This document shows, one piece after another, positions 20,019 through 28,621 of a DNA stretch of 39,130 bases. Position 1 is the first letter of the stretch, and each line of letters opens with the position of its first letter. Source of the stretch: Candidatus Solibacter sp. (GTDB lineage Bacteria; Acidobacteriota; Terriglobia; Bryobacterales; Bryobacteraceae); NCBI GenBank assembly GCA_013822245.1, contig PNKE01000062.1, positions 1 through 39,130 of the forward strand, read 5' to 3'. Position numbers and translations under genes: made by a program. Below the pieces are notes generated by a model that was not told the DNA's origin, searched no databases, and saw only the letters and a list, made by a program, of their open reading frames with translations.

Positions 20019-23000
20019 CTAACCGCCTGACCGCTTCGAGTCCAGCGCCTTACGGACGGCCAAGGCCAATTGATTCGGGCCGAATGGCTTCTGAATGAAG
20101 TGGGCGCCCTGCTGGTTCATCTCCTCGGCTGTGATCGAATCGTCGGCGTAACCGGACATGAAGAGCACCTGGATCCGCGGCTGGAAAGGCCGCAGGCGCG
20201 CGGCGAGTTCCTTGCCGCTGAGCAGCGGCATGACGACATCTGTCAGCAGAAGGTCGATGGGCTTGTTGGCTTTTTCGGAGACAAGCAGCGCCTGGCCGGC
20301 GCCATCGGCCTGGAGCACCTGGTAGCCCAGCGCCGCGAGGACCTCGGCGACGTACCTGCGCACCTCGGCCTCGTCCTCCACCAGCAACACGGTCTCCCTG
20401 CCTGTCTCGGCGGGGACAGCCAGGGTTGGATCCGGCTCTTCGCCCTCGATCTGGACCGACGGCAGATAAACGCTGAAGGTGGCGCCCTTGCCCGGTTCGC
20501 TTTCGATCCGCACGAATCCGCCGCTCTGTTCGACGATTCCATGGACGATGGACAGTCCCAGGCCGGTGCCCCGGCCGACCTCCTTCGTGGTGAAGAACGG
20601 TTCGAACACCCTTTGGCGCGTCGCCGCGTCCATCCCGGTGCCGGTGTCGCTGACCGCCAGCACCGCGTAGCGCCCCTTGGCGGCGCCGGGATGCAGCGCG
20701 GCGGCCTGTTCGTCCAACTCCACGCAACGGGTGCGGATCGTCAGTTCACCGCCCTCCGGCATGGCGTCGCGGGCGTTCACCACCAGGTTCATGACCACCT
20801 GCTCCATCTGGTGCTGATCGGCGTAGACCCGCCCCGCATCGGGAAGCCGATTGAGCCTCACCAAAACGCCTTCCCCGGCCAGACGCCCGATCATCGAATC
20901 CATCTCCGACAAAACGGCGTTCAATTCGAGCAGTTTCGGGTTGAGGACCTGTTTCCGGCCGAAGGCCAGCAGTTGCCTCGTCAGGCTCGCCGCGCGTTCA
21001 CCAGCCTTGCAGATCTCCTCCAGATAGGGCCGCACGGCATCGGACTCGCCCGTGCGGGCCAATCCGAGCTCCCCATAGCCGTTGATGACCGTCAGCAGGT
21101 TGTTGAAATCGTGGGCAACGCCGCCGGCCAGCCGGCCTACCGACTCCATTTTCTGCGCGTGGAGAAGCCTCGCCTCGGCCTGCTTTTCCCCGGTGACGTC
21201 GCGGTCGGTGCCCTGGTAGCAGAGAAGCTGTCCATCCTTCGAGAAGATGGGTGTGCCGTTGGTGGATACCTCGATGATGCTCCCGTCCTTGGCGACCATC
21301 CTGTTGACGAAGTTCTGGAACGGCTGGCCCTGGGTGGCCACAGCCATCGTAGCTTCGACGAATCGCTCGCGTTCCTGTTCCGGGTGCAGGTCGAAGTAAT
21401 GGAGCTTGTTGGCGATCTCGTCGGGAGCGTATCCGAGCATGCGCTGGCTGGCCTCACTGACGTAGGTGTAAAGGCCGCCCGGGTTGATCTCCCAGATCAT
21501 CTCCCGCGTGGATTCGGCGGCATGGGCGAAGCGGCGCTCGCTCCTGATGAGCCGCTCTTCATTGAGGCGTCTCTCGGTGACGTCCCGCAGAATGGACAAC
21601 ACCAGCCTGGCGCCGCCGACTTCAATGGAGCCTGTCGAAATGTCCAGCCATGCCTTGCGGCCGTCCCACAGCCTGGCATTCACCTCCTCCCGCATCTCAA
21701 GCATGCCGCGCGTCCGCATCGCTTCCAGACGCTGGCGGATCCACGGCCTGATTTTCTCGTGATAGATGCAGTCAAACGGCTGGCCGATCAACTCCTCCCG
21801 CGACTTGCCGAATAGACGCACAAAGGCGTCGTTTACGCGCACGTACCGGCCATCCATATCGACCAGCCGCATCGGATCGATCGACCGTTCCCAGACGCCC
21901 TGGTATTGCAGTTCGACCACTTTACGCTCGGTCGTGTCTCTCACAACCGTGGCGAATTGAAGATTGCCCAAAGCGAAGGCGTAGACATCGAACCACTTGT
22001 CCAGCGCCGGCACCAGGCGCTCGAAGCGGACCGGCTCTCCGCCAAGCGCCACCTTGCCGAAGGTCTCGATCCAAAACCGGTCGAGTTCGGGCACGGCCTC
22101 CAGCACCCGCCGGCCGGCGATGCCGCTGGCCGGCAGGCCGGTGATGGTCTCGAACGCCGGATTCACCGACAGGAACCGGTAGTCGCAGGGCCGGCCCTCG
22201 CCGTCGGTGATGATCCGGTGGACGGCAAAGCCGTCGAGCATGTTGTCGAACAGCGCGCGATACTTGCTCTCGCTTTCAGCCAAGGCCCGGCGCGCGCCTT
22301 CGCGGTCAGTGATGTCCTGCGCCGAGACCAGGACCCGCGGATCGCCTCCGTTGTGCAGACGGGTCGTCGACACCAGGTAGCAGCGCTGCTCGACGCCCGA
22401 ACCGGTGTTGACCGGCAGCCAGGCCTCGATCGAGTGGCGCTGCAAGCCGTCCTCGCAGGTTTGGCGCACCGCCTCCCTGATCGCGCAGGCGTGGCATCCG
22501 CCGCCGAAGCCGCAGCCGCGCGGATCGTCGAGCGAGTTCAGGCACCGCAAGACCTCTCCGGCACTGGTTCCCTGGTCCGGCCCGCCCACGGCCGCCAGGT
22601 TCCGCTTCGTGACGCGGCGGTTCTGATCAACCAGCATCAACGCCACCGGCACGCTGGAGTAGATGGCATCGAGTTCGGCAAGGGCCTCGGCGGAGGCGAC
22701 GTCCGCCAGTTTGCGCTCGGTGACGTCCATCAGGATGCCGTCGAGATGGTCCGGCTTGCCGCCTTCGATGCACACGCCGCGGCCGGATTCCTCGACCCAG
22801 CGGACCTGGCCGTCCTTGCGGACAATGCGATAGACGGCGTGGTAGGGCTGGCGGCATTCAATGGCGGCGGCCACTGCCTGCTCCAAGGCATCGAGATCGC
22901 CTGGGTGGACAATCCCGGCCCAGTGAACGCGGCCCTGGAGGAAGTCCTCGGCGCTCCAACCCGTGAGCTCCAACACCCCGCGGCTCATCTGTGTCATGGG

Positions 23001-23465
23001 CCATGGAGGATCCAGCGCGCAGCGGTAGACGATGCCCGGAACGTTGGCCACCAGCGTGCGCAGTTCGGTGTCACGGTCCCTGATCCGGCGGTGCAGCGAG
23101 TGGAGATGCAGCGCCATGCGTATGGTGGTGGCGAGTTCCCTCTCCGAGACGGGCTTGAGCAGATAACCGTAAGGCGACGTGCTCAGCGCGTGCTGGCTGG
23201 CGGCGTCCTGGGCCCGGCTGGCGAGGTAGACAATAGGTACGTCGCGGATGGCCTGAATTCTGGCGGCCGTCTCGATGCCGTCCTCGCCGCCAAGATCGAT
23301 GTCCATGAGGACCAGACCGGGCTTCCAGTCAGATACCGCTTCGATCGCCGCGCCGGCGGCCGGGGCGTGCCGTACCTCCGCGCAACCCATCGCATCCAGG
23401 CAGGCGAGCAAATGGGAAACCACTTCTGTTTCGCCCGCCGCTAGCAGAATTCGCGTCTCCAGCAT
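20019..23465 (-). CDS. Hybrid sensor histidine kinase: REC, about five PAS, HisKA, HATPase, REC
   Basis: The product is 1148 residues from the ATG at 23465, which has GAGG four bases upstream; two earlier in-frame ATGs (23492, 23534) add only a low-complexity leader. Domains: receiver (about 4-120, phospho-acceptor Asp55 in LVLMDID); PAS1 (about 140-260); PAS2 with a cysteine cluster (about 275-395); PAS3, PAS4 and PAS5 (about 400-775). HisKA carries His785 in [11 protein letters not shown], followed by HATPase (about 885-1005, [10 protein letters not shown] and [15 protein letters not shown]) and a C-terminal receiver with Asp1076 in LLTDVVMPL. No membrane segment is seen, so it is probably cytoplasmic. 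The PAS2 cysteines are 308, 318, 324 and 327. Having receivers at both ends suggests a phosphorelay with input from another kinase. No dedicated output regulator is adjacent. No terminator was found after the stop. Confidence 0.93.
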   Translation of the reverse strand: MLETRILLAAGETEVVSHLLACLDAMGCAEVRHAPAAGAAIEAVSDWKPGLVLMDIDLGGEDGIETAARIQAIRDVPIVYLASRAQDAASQHALSTSPYGYLLKPVSERELATTIRMALHLHSLHRRIRDRDTELRTLVANVPGIVYRCALDPPWPMTQMSRGVLELTGWSAEDFLQGRVHWAGIVHPGDLDALEQAVAAAIECRQPYHAVYRIVRKDGQVRWVEESGRGVCIEGGKPDHLDGILMDVTERKLADVASAEALAELDAIYSSVPVALMLVDQNRRVTKRNLAAVGGPDQGTSAGEVLRCLNSLDDPRGCGFGGGCHACAIREAVRQTCEDGLQRHSIEAWLPVNTGSGVEQRCYLVSTTRLHNGGDPRVLVSAQDITDREGARRALAESESKYRALFDNMLDGFAVHRIITDGEGRPCDYRFLSVNPAFETITGLPASGIAGRRVLEAVPELDRFWIETFGKVALGGEPVRFERLVPALDKWFDVYAFALGNLQFATVVRDTTERKVVELQYQGVWERSIDPMRLVDMDGRYVRVNDAFVRLFGKSREELIGQPFDCIYHEKIRPWIRQRLEAMRTRGMLEMREEVNARLWDGRKAWLDISTGSIEVGGARLVLSILRDVTERRLNEERLIRSERRFAHAAESTREMIWEINPGGLYTYVSEASQRMLGYAPDEIANKLHYFDLHPEQERERFVEATMAVATQGQPFQNFVNRMVAKDGSIIEVSTNGTPIFSKDGQLLCYQGTDRDVTGEKQAEARLLHAQKMESVGRLAGGVAHDFNNLLTVINGYGELGLARTGESDAVRPYLEEICKAGERAASLTRQLLAFGRKQVLNPKLLELNAVLSEMDSMIGRLAGEGVLVRLNRLPDAGRVYADQHQMEQVVMNLVVNARDAMPEGGELTIRTRCVELDEQAAALHPGAAKGRYAVLAVSDTGTGMDAATRQRVFEPFFTTKEVGRGTGLGLSIVHGIVEQSGGFVRIESEPGKGATFSVYLPSVQIEGEEPDPTLAVPAETGRETVLLVEDEAEVRRYVAEVLAALGYQVLQADGAGQALLVSEKANKPIDLLLTDVVMPLLSGKELAARLRPFQPRIQVLFMSGYADDSITAEEMNQQGAHFIQKPFGPNQLALAVRKALDSKRSGG

Positions 23466-23660
23466 CTGACCTCGTTCGCCTGCGCCAACCATCTCGCGCC
23501 TGGGCCGGCCCGGTCCGCGGGCCGCCGGACCCAAGTACTCGCCGCGGACGGCGCGCGGCGCCGGAAGCTGGCTCCTAGCCCGGCCATGACTTCCAAATCC
23601 CCATTCTATTCAAGTGCGGACGCGCGTGTGGCGGCCGGCAGCGGACCGGCTCGGCGCGCG

Positions 23661-23669
23661 TGTTATTCT
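23661..23669 (+). promoter_or_regulatory. Extended -10 promoter (TGTTATTCT) for the POT-type transporter
   Basis: TG, one base, TATTCT. Transcription would begin near 23676, about 42 bases before the TTG start at 23718. This supports the shorter reading of the downstream gene. Confidence 0.5.
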
Positions 23670-23717
23670 GAGATCCGTTTCCCCCTTCAGGCGGAGCAAT
23701 CCTCCAGGAGCGTAGTC

Positions 23718-24992
23718 TTGACGCAGAGCGAAAGTACCATTCACAGAATCCGGACCGGCTTTTCCCCGGTGTTCTGGACGGCCAACATCCTCGAGTTGTT
23801 TGAACGGCTGGCGTTTTATGGCTCCAAGGCCGTTCTCAGCTTCTATCTCGCCAATAAGATCGGGCTCGACCTGCCGTCAGTGGGCTGGCTCATCGGCATG
23901 TTCGCCGGACTCACCTGGTCGCTGCCCATCGTCGCCGGCGTCTTTGTCGACCGCTACGGCTTCAAACGCACACTCGCCGCCTGCTTCGCCTTCTTCTCTC
24001 TCGGCTACTTCCTGATCGGGCTGGGCGGGATGCCCGCGGGCGAGGCCATCATGGCTTCAACCGGCAAGATCGGCTACATGGCCGCCGTGCTGATTCTCAC
24101 CGCCGCCGGCGGGTCGCTCATCAAGCCCTGCATCGTCGGCGCCGTCGAGCGCACGTCCAACCCCGACTACCGCGCCCTCGGCTTTTCGATCTACTACGCC
24201 CTGGTGAATCTCGGCGGCGCCATCGGCCCGATCCTGGCGACGATGATCCGATCGGAGCTGGGCATCGAATATGTGTTCGTCATGTCCGCCGCCACATCGG
24301 CCTTGCTGCTCGGCGGCACTCTGCTTTTCTTCCGCGAGCCGGAAGGCGCCGCCGCGCAGGGACAGGGCCGCTCGTTCGGCAAGGTCTTCGGCGACATGCT
24401 GCTGGTGTTTCGCAACGCCCGCTTCGTCGGCTTCCTGGTGATCTTTTCCGGTTTCTGGATCATGTTCTGGCAGATCTTCTACTCCCTGCCGTTCTACATC
24501 GATGAAGTCCTCGGCTTCAAGCGCTTCGAGATCCTTGAGACCGTCGATGCCTGGACGATCATTCTGCTCAGCGTGCCGCTGACGGCGTTCGCCAGGAAGA
24601 TGCGCGCCATGAACGCCATGACTCTCGGCTTCCTTATCGCCAGCGCGTCGTGGCTCATCATGGCCTGGTCGCAGACGGTCTGGGCCTCGATCGCGGCTCT
24701 GTTTATCTTCGCCATCGGCGAGGCCCTGCAAGCGCCGCGGTTCTATGAATACGTGGGCCGGCTCGCGCCGCGCGATCAGGTCGGCACCTTCATGGGCTTC
24801 GCTTTCCTGCCCATCGCCATCGGATCGTTCATCGCCGGCAGGCTGGGCACCTGGCTTGTGGAACACTTCATCCGGTTTGACCGGCGGCCGGCGGAGATGT
24901 TCTACATCGTCGCCGGCATCGGCTTCGTTTCCACCGTGTTGCTGTATCTCTACGACAGGCTGTTCGCGCCGCCCGAACCCGAATCGCTATAG
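23718..24992 (+). CDS. POT/MFS-type transporter (proton-dependent oligopeptide transporter-like)
   Basis: The 424-residue integral membrane protein has about 12 hydrophobic segments. Near the N-terminus ILELFERLAFYG gives the ExxER motif (Glu26, Glu29, Arg30) of proton-coupled POT transporters. FVDRYGFKRTL is the MFS loop-2 signature, and GGSLIKPCIVGAVER and GFSIYYALVNLGGAIGP correspond to POT helices 4 and 5. The start is TTG at 23718, seven bases after AGGAG at 23706-23710 and downstream of an extended -10. The longer frame from ATG 23586 would add 44 polar residues with no homology and would contain the promoter. Substrate is probably small peptides or another proton-coupled solute. The stop codon abuts the stop of the convergent gene with no space between. 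Confidence 0.85.
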   Translation: MTQSESTIHRIRTGFSPVFWTANILELFERLAFYGSKAVLSFYLANKIGLDLPSVGWLIGMFAGLTWSLPIVAGVFVDRYGFKRTLAACFAFFSLGYFLIGLGGMPAGEAIMASTGKIGYMAAVLILTAAGGSLIKPCIVGAVERTSNPDYRALGFSIYYALVNLGGAIGPILATMIRSELGIEYVFVMSAATSALLLGGTLLFFREPEGAAAQGQGRSFGKVFGDMLLVFRNARFVGFLVIFSGFWIMFWQIFYSLPFYIDEVLGFKRFEILETVDAWTIILLSVPLTAFARKMRAMNAMTLGFLIASASWLIMAWSQTVWASIAALFIFAIGEALQAPRFYEYVGRLAPRDQVGTFMGFAFLPIAIGSFIAGRLGTWLVEHFIRFDRRPAEMFYIVAGIGFVSTVLLYLYDRLFAPPEPESL

Positions 24993-25937
24993 TTACTTTT
25001 TCAAGCCGGGTTTCAGCAGTTCGCGGATCTCGGGCTTGTCGAGGCCGGCTGCCGTGACCAGGCGCGCCGGCAGATCGATCTGCTTGGGAGGCGCCTTGCC
25101 CTGGCCTGTTTCGAGCAGTATCCGGACGGGCTCATAGCCCAGTTTGAAGGCGTCCTGGACCAGCGTGGCGTGGAGGACGCCCGTGCGCAGGTCGTCGGTC
25201 ATGGCATCGCTTGAGTCGAAGCCGACGAACTTCACCTTGCCGGCTTTCTCCCGCGCGCGCAGCGCCAGAGCGATACCGGCCGCGGCCGGTTCAGTGGAAG
25301 CGAAGATGCCATGCAGCCCGCCGTGCGCGGCCAGGATGTTCTCCGCCGATGCCCGGGCCTTGGCGCGGTCGCCCATGCTGAACTGCTCCGCCACGATGCG
25401 GATGGCGGGAAACTCTTCCCTGAGGGCATCGCGGAAGCCGCGTTCGCGGTCCATTGTCGAGAAACTCCCCGGGGCGTGCATGATGATGGCGGCGTCGCCC
25501 TTGCCTCCCAGCAACTGCCCCAGATGGCGCCCGGCGAGTTTGCCGGCTTCGTAGTTGCCGGTTGAAACAAACGACAGGTAGCTCTGCGAGTCCAGGCCGG
25601 AGTCGAAGACCACCACCGGGATGCCCGACGCCACCGCGCGTTCAACAACGCCCACCAGCGCCTTGCGTTCAGCCGCCGCGATCGCGATGCCGTCCACGCG
25701 CTGGGCGATCATTGAATCGACGATCTGGATCTGCCGGCTGTAATCGGATTCCGTGGCGGGACCGTTCCAGAGGATCTCGGCGTCACGCTCGTTCGCCGCC
25801 GCCATCGCTCCGGCCCGCACCGCAACCCAGAACAGGTGGGCGGTGGACTTCGGGATCACCGCGATGCGTTTCTTCTTCGAGCCCCCACAGCCGGCCAGCA
25901 GGGCGGGCAAGGCGGCCAGCAACCGTCTGCGGTTCAC
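24993..25937 (-). CDS. Ribose/sugar-type ABC substrate-binding lipoprotein, without its transporter
   Basis: The 314-residue product starts at a GTG (25937) that overlaps the SDR stop by four bases (GTGA). The N-terminus NRRRLLAALPALLAGCGGSK is a lipoprotein signal with the lipobox LLAGC. The mature part is a type I periplasmic binding fold of the RbsB/LacI-like class: KRIAVIPKSTAHLFWVAVRA, IVDSMIAQRVDGIAIAAAER, IPVVVFDSGLDSQSYLSFV, GIFASTEPAAAGIALALR and VKFVGFDSSDAMTDDL. Such proteins capture sugars for an ABC importer or present them to a sensor. No permease or ATPase gene is adjacent; the operon instead holds an SDR enzyme and a PH-domain protein. It may serve a distant transporter or a signalling partner. 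Confidence 0.88.
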   Translation of the reverse strand: MNRRRLLAALPALLAGCGGSKKKRIAVIPKSTAHLFWVAVRAGAMAAANERDAEILWNGPATESDYSRQIQIVDSMIAQRVDGIAIAAAERKALVGVVERAVASGIPVVVFDSGLDSQSYLSFVSTGNYEAGKLAGRHLGQLLGGKGDAAIIMHAPGSFSTMDRERGFRDALREEFPAIRIVAEQFSMGDRAKARASAENILAAHGGLHGIFASTEPAAAGIALALRAREKAGKVKFVGFDSSDAMTDDLRTGVLHATLVQDAFKLGYEPVRILLETGQGKAPPKQIDLPARLVTAAGLDKPEIRELLKPGLKK

Positions 25938-26689
25938 TGCGCCGTCCAGCCTCCGTCGATCAGTATGTCGGTGCCGGTAATGAACGCCGATGCCTCCGAG
26001 CATAGAAAGACGGCCAGCGCGCCGACGTCCCGCGGCCGGCCCCACTGATGCACGGGGATCTTGGCCAGGAACGAAGCGTTCCACTCCGGATCGTTCAGGA
26101 TCGGGGCGTTCATCTCTGTTGAACAGGGTCCGGGGCTGATGGCGGTCACGGTGATGGCGTCGCCGGCCAGTTCCAGCGCCAGGGCGCGGGTGAGCCCGAG
26201 CAAAGCGGCTTTGCTCGATGAATACGCCGCCCGTTCGGGCAGCGAGACGTGGCTCATGATCGACGTCAGGTTGATGATGCGGCCGTAGCCCGTCCCCTTC
26301 ATGCGCGGCACGAAGGCCCTGCACATCAGGAACGCGCTTGTATGGTTGGCATCCATCACCCCGCGCCATTCATCCAGCGTGAAGTCCACCAGCGGCTTGC
26401 GCAGATTCACGCCGGCGTTGTTGATGAGGATCTGGACCTTGCCCAGCTTTTCGGTGACGGCGAGTTCCAGCGCGGCGACGTTGTCTTCACGGGTCAGGTC
26501 CGCGGCAAACACCTCCGCGCACCCGCCCTGGGCGCGGATCTCGCCGGCTGCCTCGTTCAGTTTGGCCAGGTCGCGGGCAACCAGCGCCACTTTGACGCCT
26601 TCGGCCGCAAGCGCCATCGCCATCGCCTTGCCCAGGCCACGGCTTGCTCCGCTGACCACGGCTGTCTTTCCTTCGAGAAATTCGCTCAT
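25934..26689 (-). CDS. Short-chain dehydrogenase/reductase
   Basis: The 251-residue classical SDR starts at the ATG at 26689 that overlaps the upstream PH-domain gene by four bases (ATGA). The NAD(P)-binding glycine motif is VVSGASRGLGKAMA (about 12-25). NNAG is at about 90, the catalytic Ser lies in LTSIMSHVSLPE, and the YSSSK motif supplies catalytic Tyr and Lys. ISPGPCSTEM and FITGTDILIDGGW are the usual C-terminal signatures. The enzyme interconverts an alcohol and a ketone; 3-oxoacyl-ACP reductase-like, gluconate or sugar dehydrogenase functions are all possible. Coupling to a sugar-binding lipoprotein tips the guess towards sugar metabolism, but this is inference. Confidence 0.93.
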   Translation of the reverse strand: MSEFLEGKTAVVSGASRGLGKAMAMALAAEGVKVALVARDLAKLNEAAGEIRAQGGCAEVFAADLTREDNVAALELAVTEKLGKVQILINNAGVNLRKPLVDFTLDEWRGVMDANHTSAFLMCRAFVPRMKGTGYGRIINLTSIMSHVSLPERAAYSSSKAALLGLTRALALELAGDAITVTAISPGPCSTEMNAPILNDPEWNASFLAKIPVHQWGRPRDVGALAVFLCSEASAFITGTDILIDGGWTAQ

Positions 26690-27144
26690 GGTTCCTGTCT
26701 GCCTTGTTGCTCGATCCTTGCTCCGGCGGCCACGATCCGGTCGGCGACCTGCGCCGGAGCGTCCACGTTCTGCATCACCAGGCGCCCGGATTCGCTGGCG
26801 GTTTCGATCACCAGCGTCCCTACGCCCCAGATGCGGTCGACCAGCGTGCGCTCGACTTTGACGTTCTGCACCTTCGACACATCGATGCGCTCGGTCGAGG
26901 TGGCGATGAATCCCTGGTGATAGCTCAGGATGCGGCCCGACAGGGTCAGACAGGTCCTGCGGTGGTCGATCCATGCCAGCACCGGCGCCAGAAACGGGAA
27001 TGCGCCGACGACGATCACCCACCATGCGACATGCTCGCGGAACAGCCACCACGTATAGAGTGTGGTGGCCAGGATGACGGCCGCCAGGATCAGAGTCAGC
27101 TTTGCCCTGCGCAGGCTTGGACGGACGATGAGTTCTTCTGCCAC
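26686..27144 (-). CDS. Membrane protein with bacterial PH domain (bPH2/DUF304 type)
   Basis: The 152-residue product has two hydrophobic helices near the N-terminus (LTLILAAVILATTLYTWWLF and WWVIVVGAFPFLAPVLAW, about 17-61). A small beta domain follows, containing LTLSGRILSYHQGF, STERIDVSKVQNVKVERTLV and RIWGVGTLVIETA. That pattern is characteristic of bacterial PH domains of the DUF304 family, found in membrane proteins of unknown biochemical role. The start is a GTG at 27144, six bases after GGAG. It leads a three-gene operon (PH, SDR, sugar-binding lipoprotein) linked by two four-base overlaps. Confidence 0.8.
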   Translation of the reverse strand: MAEELIVRPSLRRAKLTLILAAVILATTLYTWWLFREHVAWWVIVVGAFPFLAPVLAWIDHRRTCLTLSGRILSYHQGFIATSTERIDVSKVQNVKVERTLVDRIWGVGTLVIETASESGRLVMQNVDAPAQVADRIVAAGARIEQQGRQEP

Positions 27145-27163
27145 TTGCTACTCCAGTAGGGCT

Positions 27164-27169
27164 ATTGTA
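27164..27169 (-). promoter_or_regulatory. Candidate -10 element TACAAT for the PH-SDR-lipoprotein operon
   Basis: On the minus strand TACAAT ends 19 bases before the GTG at 27144. No clear -35 is seen. The 76-base gap to the divergent gene must also hold that gene's promoter, so the two probably overlap. Confidence 0.4.
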
Positions 27170-27220
27170 CTCCACCGCCAAATTCACTACTCTCAGTGGA
27201 TGGAGGGCGTTCGAACCACT

Positions 27221-28300
27221 ATGAAAACGAAACTCTTGGCCGCGGCGCTGGCCGCGTTTATCATGCCCGCCTGGGCCGATTTCAGCTACGACCAGGTCTC
27301 CACGATGACCGGCGGTTCAATGCTGCGGATGATGAAGATGATTCCCGGAGGAGGCAAGGCCGCCCAGCCTCAGACCAGCCGCATTCTGCTGAAGGGCAAC
27401 AAACTCGCAACCCTGGCGCAGGACTCGATCAGCGTCATCGACCTCGACGCCGAGACCATGACCAGCATCGATCTTAAGGACAAGAAATACTCGGTCATCA
27501 CCTTCGCCGAGTTCCGCCAGGCCATGAAGGCCATGGCCGACAAGATGTCCGGACAGAAGGGCGCAGACGCCGCCGAGGGCGCCCAGATGGAATTCGACGT
27601 CAAGGTGGACCCGACAGGCCAGACCAGGACCATCGAAGGACTGGCGGCCAGACAGTTCATCATGACGCTGACGACGAAGATCAAGGACCAGTCCAGCGGC
27701 CAGACCATGAACATGGATATGGTCTCCGACATGTGGCTGGCGCCGCGCATCGCCGGCTATGAGCAGGTGCAGCAGTTCTACTCGCGGATGGCCGAAAAGA
27801 TGGGCTGGGCGCCGGGCATGATGAACAACCCGATGATGATGGGCCAGCGCGGCTATAGCGAAGGCATGGCGAAGATGATCAAGGAAGCCTCGAAACTGGA
27901 AGGCGTCCCGGTGTTCCAGATCACCACCATGCAGGGCCCCGGCGGCATGCCCGGCGGCGAGATGCCGCAGATGCCGAACGTGGGTGAAGCCGCTTCGGAC
28001 AGCGCCCGCCGTTCGGCCGAGAATTCGGCCACTTCGCAGATCTCCCGCGCCACCGGCCGCCTCGGCGGACTCGCTGGCGGCGCGCTGGGCGGATTCGGAC
28101 GCCGCAAGAAGCAGGAAGCCGAACCCGCGCCCACGCCCGAGCAGCCTCCGGCCCAGGCGCAGCCGCAGAAGCCGGCGGCGCTGATGGAGGTCACCGTCGA
28201 GTCGCGCAACTTCTCCACCTCGGCCATCGACGGCGCGCAGTTCGCCGTCCCGGCGGGCTTCAAGCAGGTGGAACACGACATGAAGAAGGCGTTGAAGTAG
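27221..28300 (+). CDS. Secreted protein with DUF4412-like domain
   Basis: The product is 359 residues from the ATG at 27221. An in-frame ATG at 27200 and the longer frame upstream lack a signal peptide start. MKTKLLAAALAAFIMPAWA is a Sec signal peptide with cleavage after AWA. The first half holds the pattern LLKGNKLATLAQDSISVIDL, then TMTSIDLKDKKYSVITFAEF, typical of DUF4412-like periplasmic proteins that are built around such paired strands. A methionine-rich stretch (about 185-215) and a Pro/Ala/Gln-rich linker (about 295-330) follow. A final strand contains AIDGAQFAVPAGFKQVEHD. The function of the family is unknown. The gene stands alone and faces rpsU across a weak hairpin. Confidence 0.75.
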   Translation: MKTKLLAAALAAFIMPAWADFSYDQVSTMTGGSMLRMMKMIPGGGKAAQPQTSRILLKGNKLATLAQDSISVIDLDAETMTSIDLKDKKYSVITFAEFRQAMKAMADKMSGQKGADAAEGAQMEFDVKVDPTGQTRTIEGLAARQFIMTLTTKIKDQSSGQTMNMDMVSDMWLAPRIAGYEQVQQFYSRMAEKMGWAPGMMNNPMMMGQRGYSEGMAKMIKEASKLEGVPVFQITTMQGPGGMPGGEMPQMPNVGEAASDSARRSAENSATSQISRATGRLGGLAGGALGGFGRRKKQEAEPAPTPEQPPAQAQPQKPAALMEVTVESRNFSTSAIDGAQFAVPAGFKQVEHDMKKALK

Positions 28301-28326
28301 TCCGGTTCCCGCGGTAGACGCGAATA

Positions 28327-28348
28327 GGGCGCCCCGTCGAGGGCGCCC
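28327..28348. terminator. Hairpin between convergent genes, weak terminator
   Basis: The self-complementary octamer GGGCGCCC occurs at 28327-28334 and 28341-28348 with a six-base loop, giving an 8-bp stem. No T-run follows on either strand, so termination strength is uncertain. Confidence 0.45.
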
Positions 28349-28378
28349 CATGCGTTTGTATGATCTTGAAGCCTGGAA

Positions 28379-28576
28379 CTAGTCCATGTCCCTGGACCGT
28401 TTCTTCCGGTTGCGCTTGCGCGCCAGCGCCTGTTTTAGACGCTTCTTTTCGCCGGGTTTGAGGTAGTGGGCATGCTTCTTGATCTCTTTGATGATGTCTT
28501 CCTGCTGCACTTTGCGTTTGAACCGCCGCAACGCGCTCTCAAGAGTCTCACCATCCTGGATGATCACTTCAGCCAT
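28379..28576 (-). CDS. rpsU: 30S ribosomal protein S21
   Basis: The 65-residue, highly basic protein has the S21 signature AEVIIQDGETLESALRRFKR and a lysine/arginine-rich tail. S21 sits near the 3' end of 16S rRNA on the small subunit and helps initiation. The ribosome site is a full ten-base match to the anti-Shine-Dalgarno sequence nine bases before the ATG. It follows a secreted-protein gene and ribBA on the same strand with 45- and 68-base gaps, so it may be the last gene of that unit or have its own promoter. Neither dnaG nor rpoD, common partners in other phyla, is present. Confidence 0.95.
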   Translation of the reverse strand: MAEVIIQDGETLESALRRFKRKVQQEDIIKEIKKHAHYLKPGEKKRLKQALARKRNRKKRSRDMD

Positions 28577-28585
28577 TTGCTACAC

Positions 28586-28595
28586 TCACCTCCTT
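28586..28595 (-). promoter_or_regulatory. Perfect extended Shine-Dalgarno of rpsU
   Basis: Reads AAGGAGGTGA on the minus strand, complementary to ten consecutive bases of the 16S rRNA tail, nine bases before the ATG. It is the strongest ribosome site in the window. Confidence 0.85.
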
Positions 28596-28621
28596 CCGGC
28601 GGGTATTCCGCTTCTTCCATC

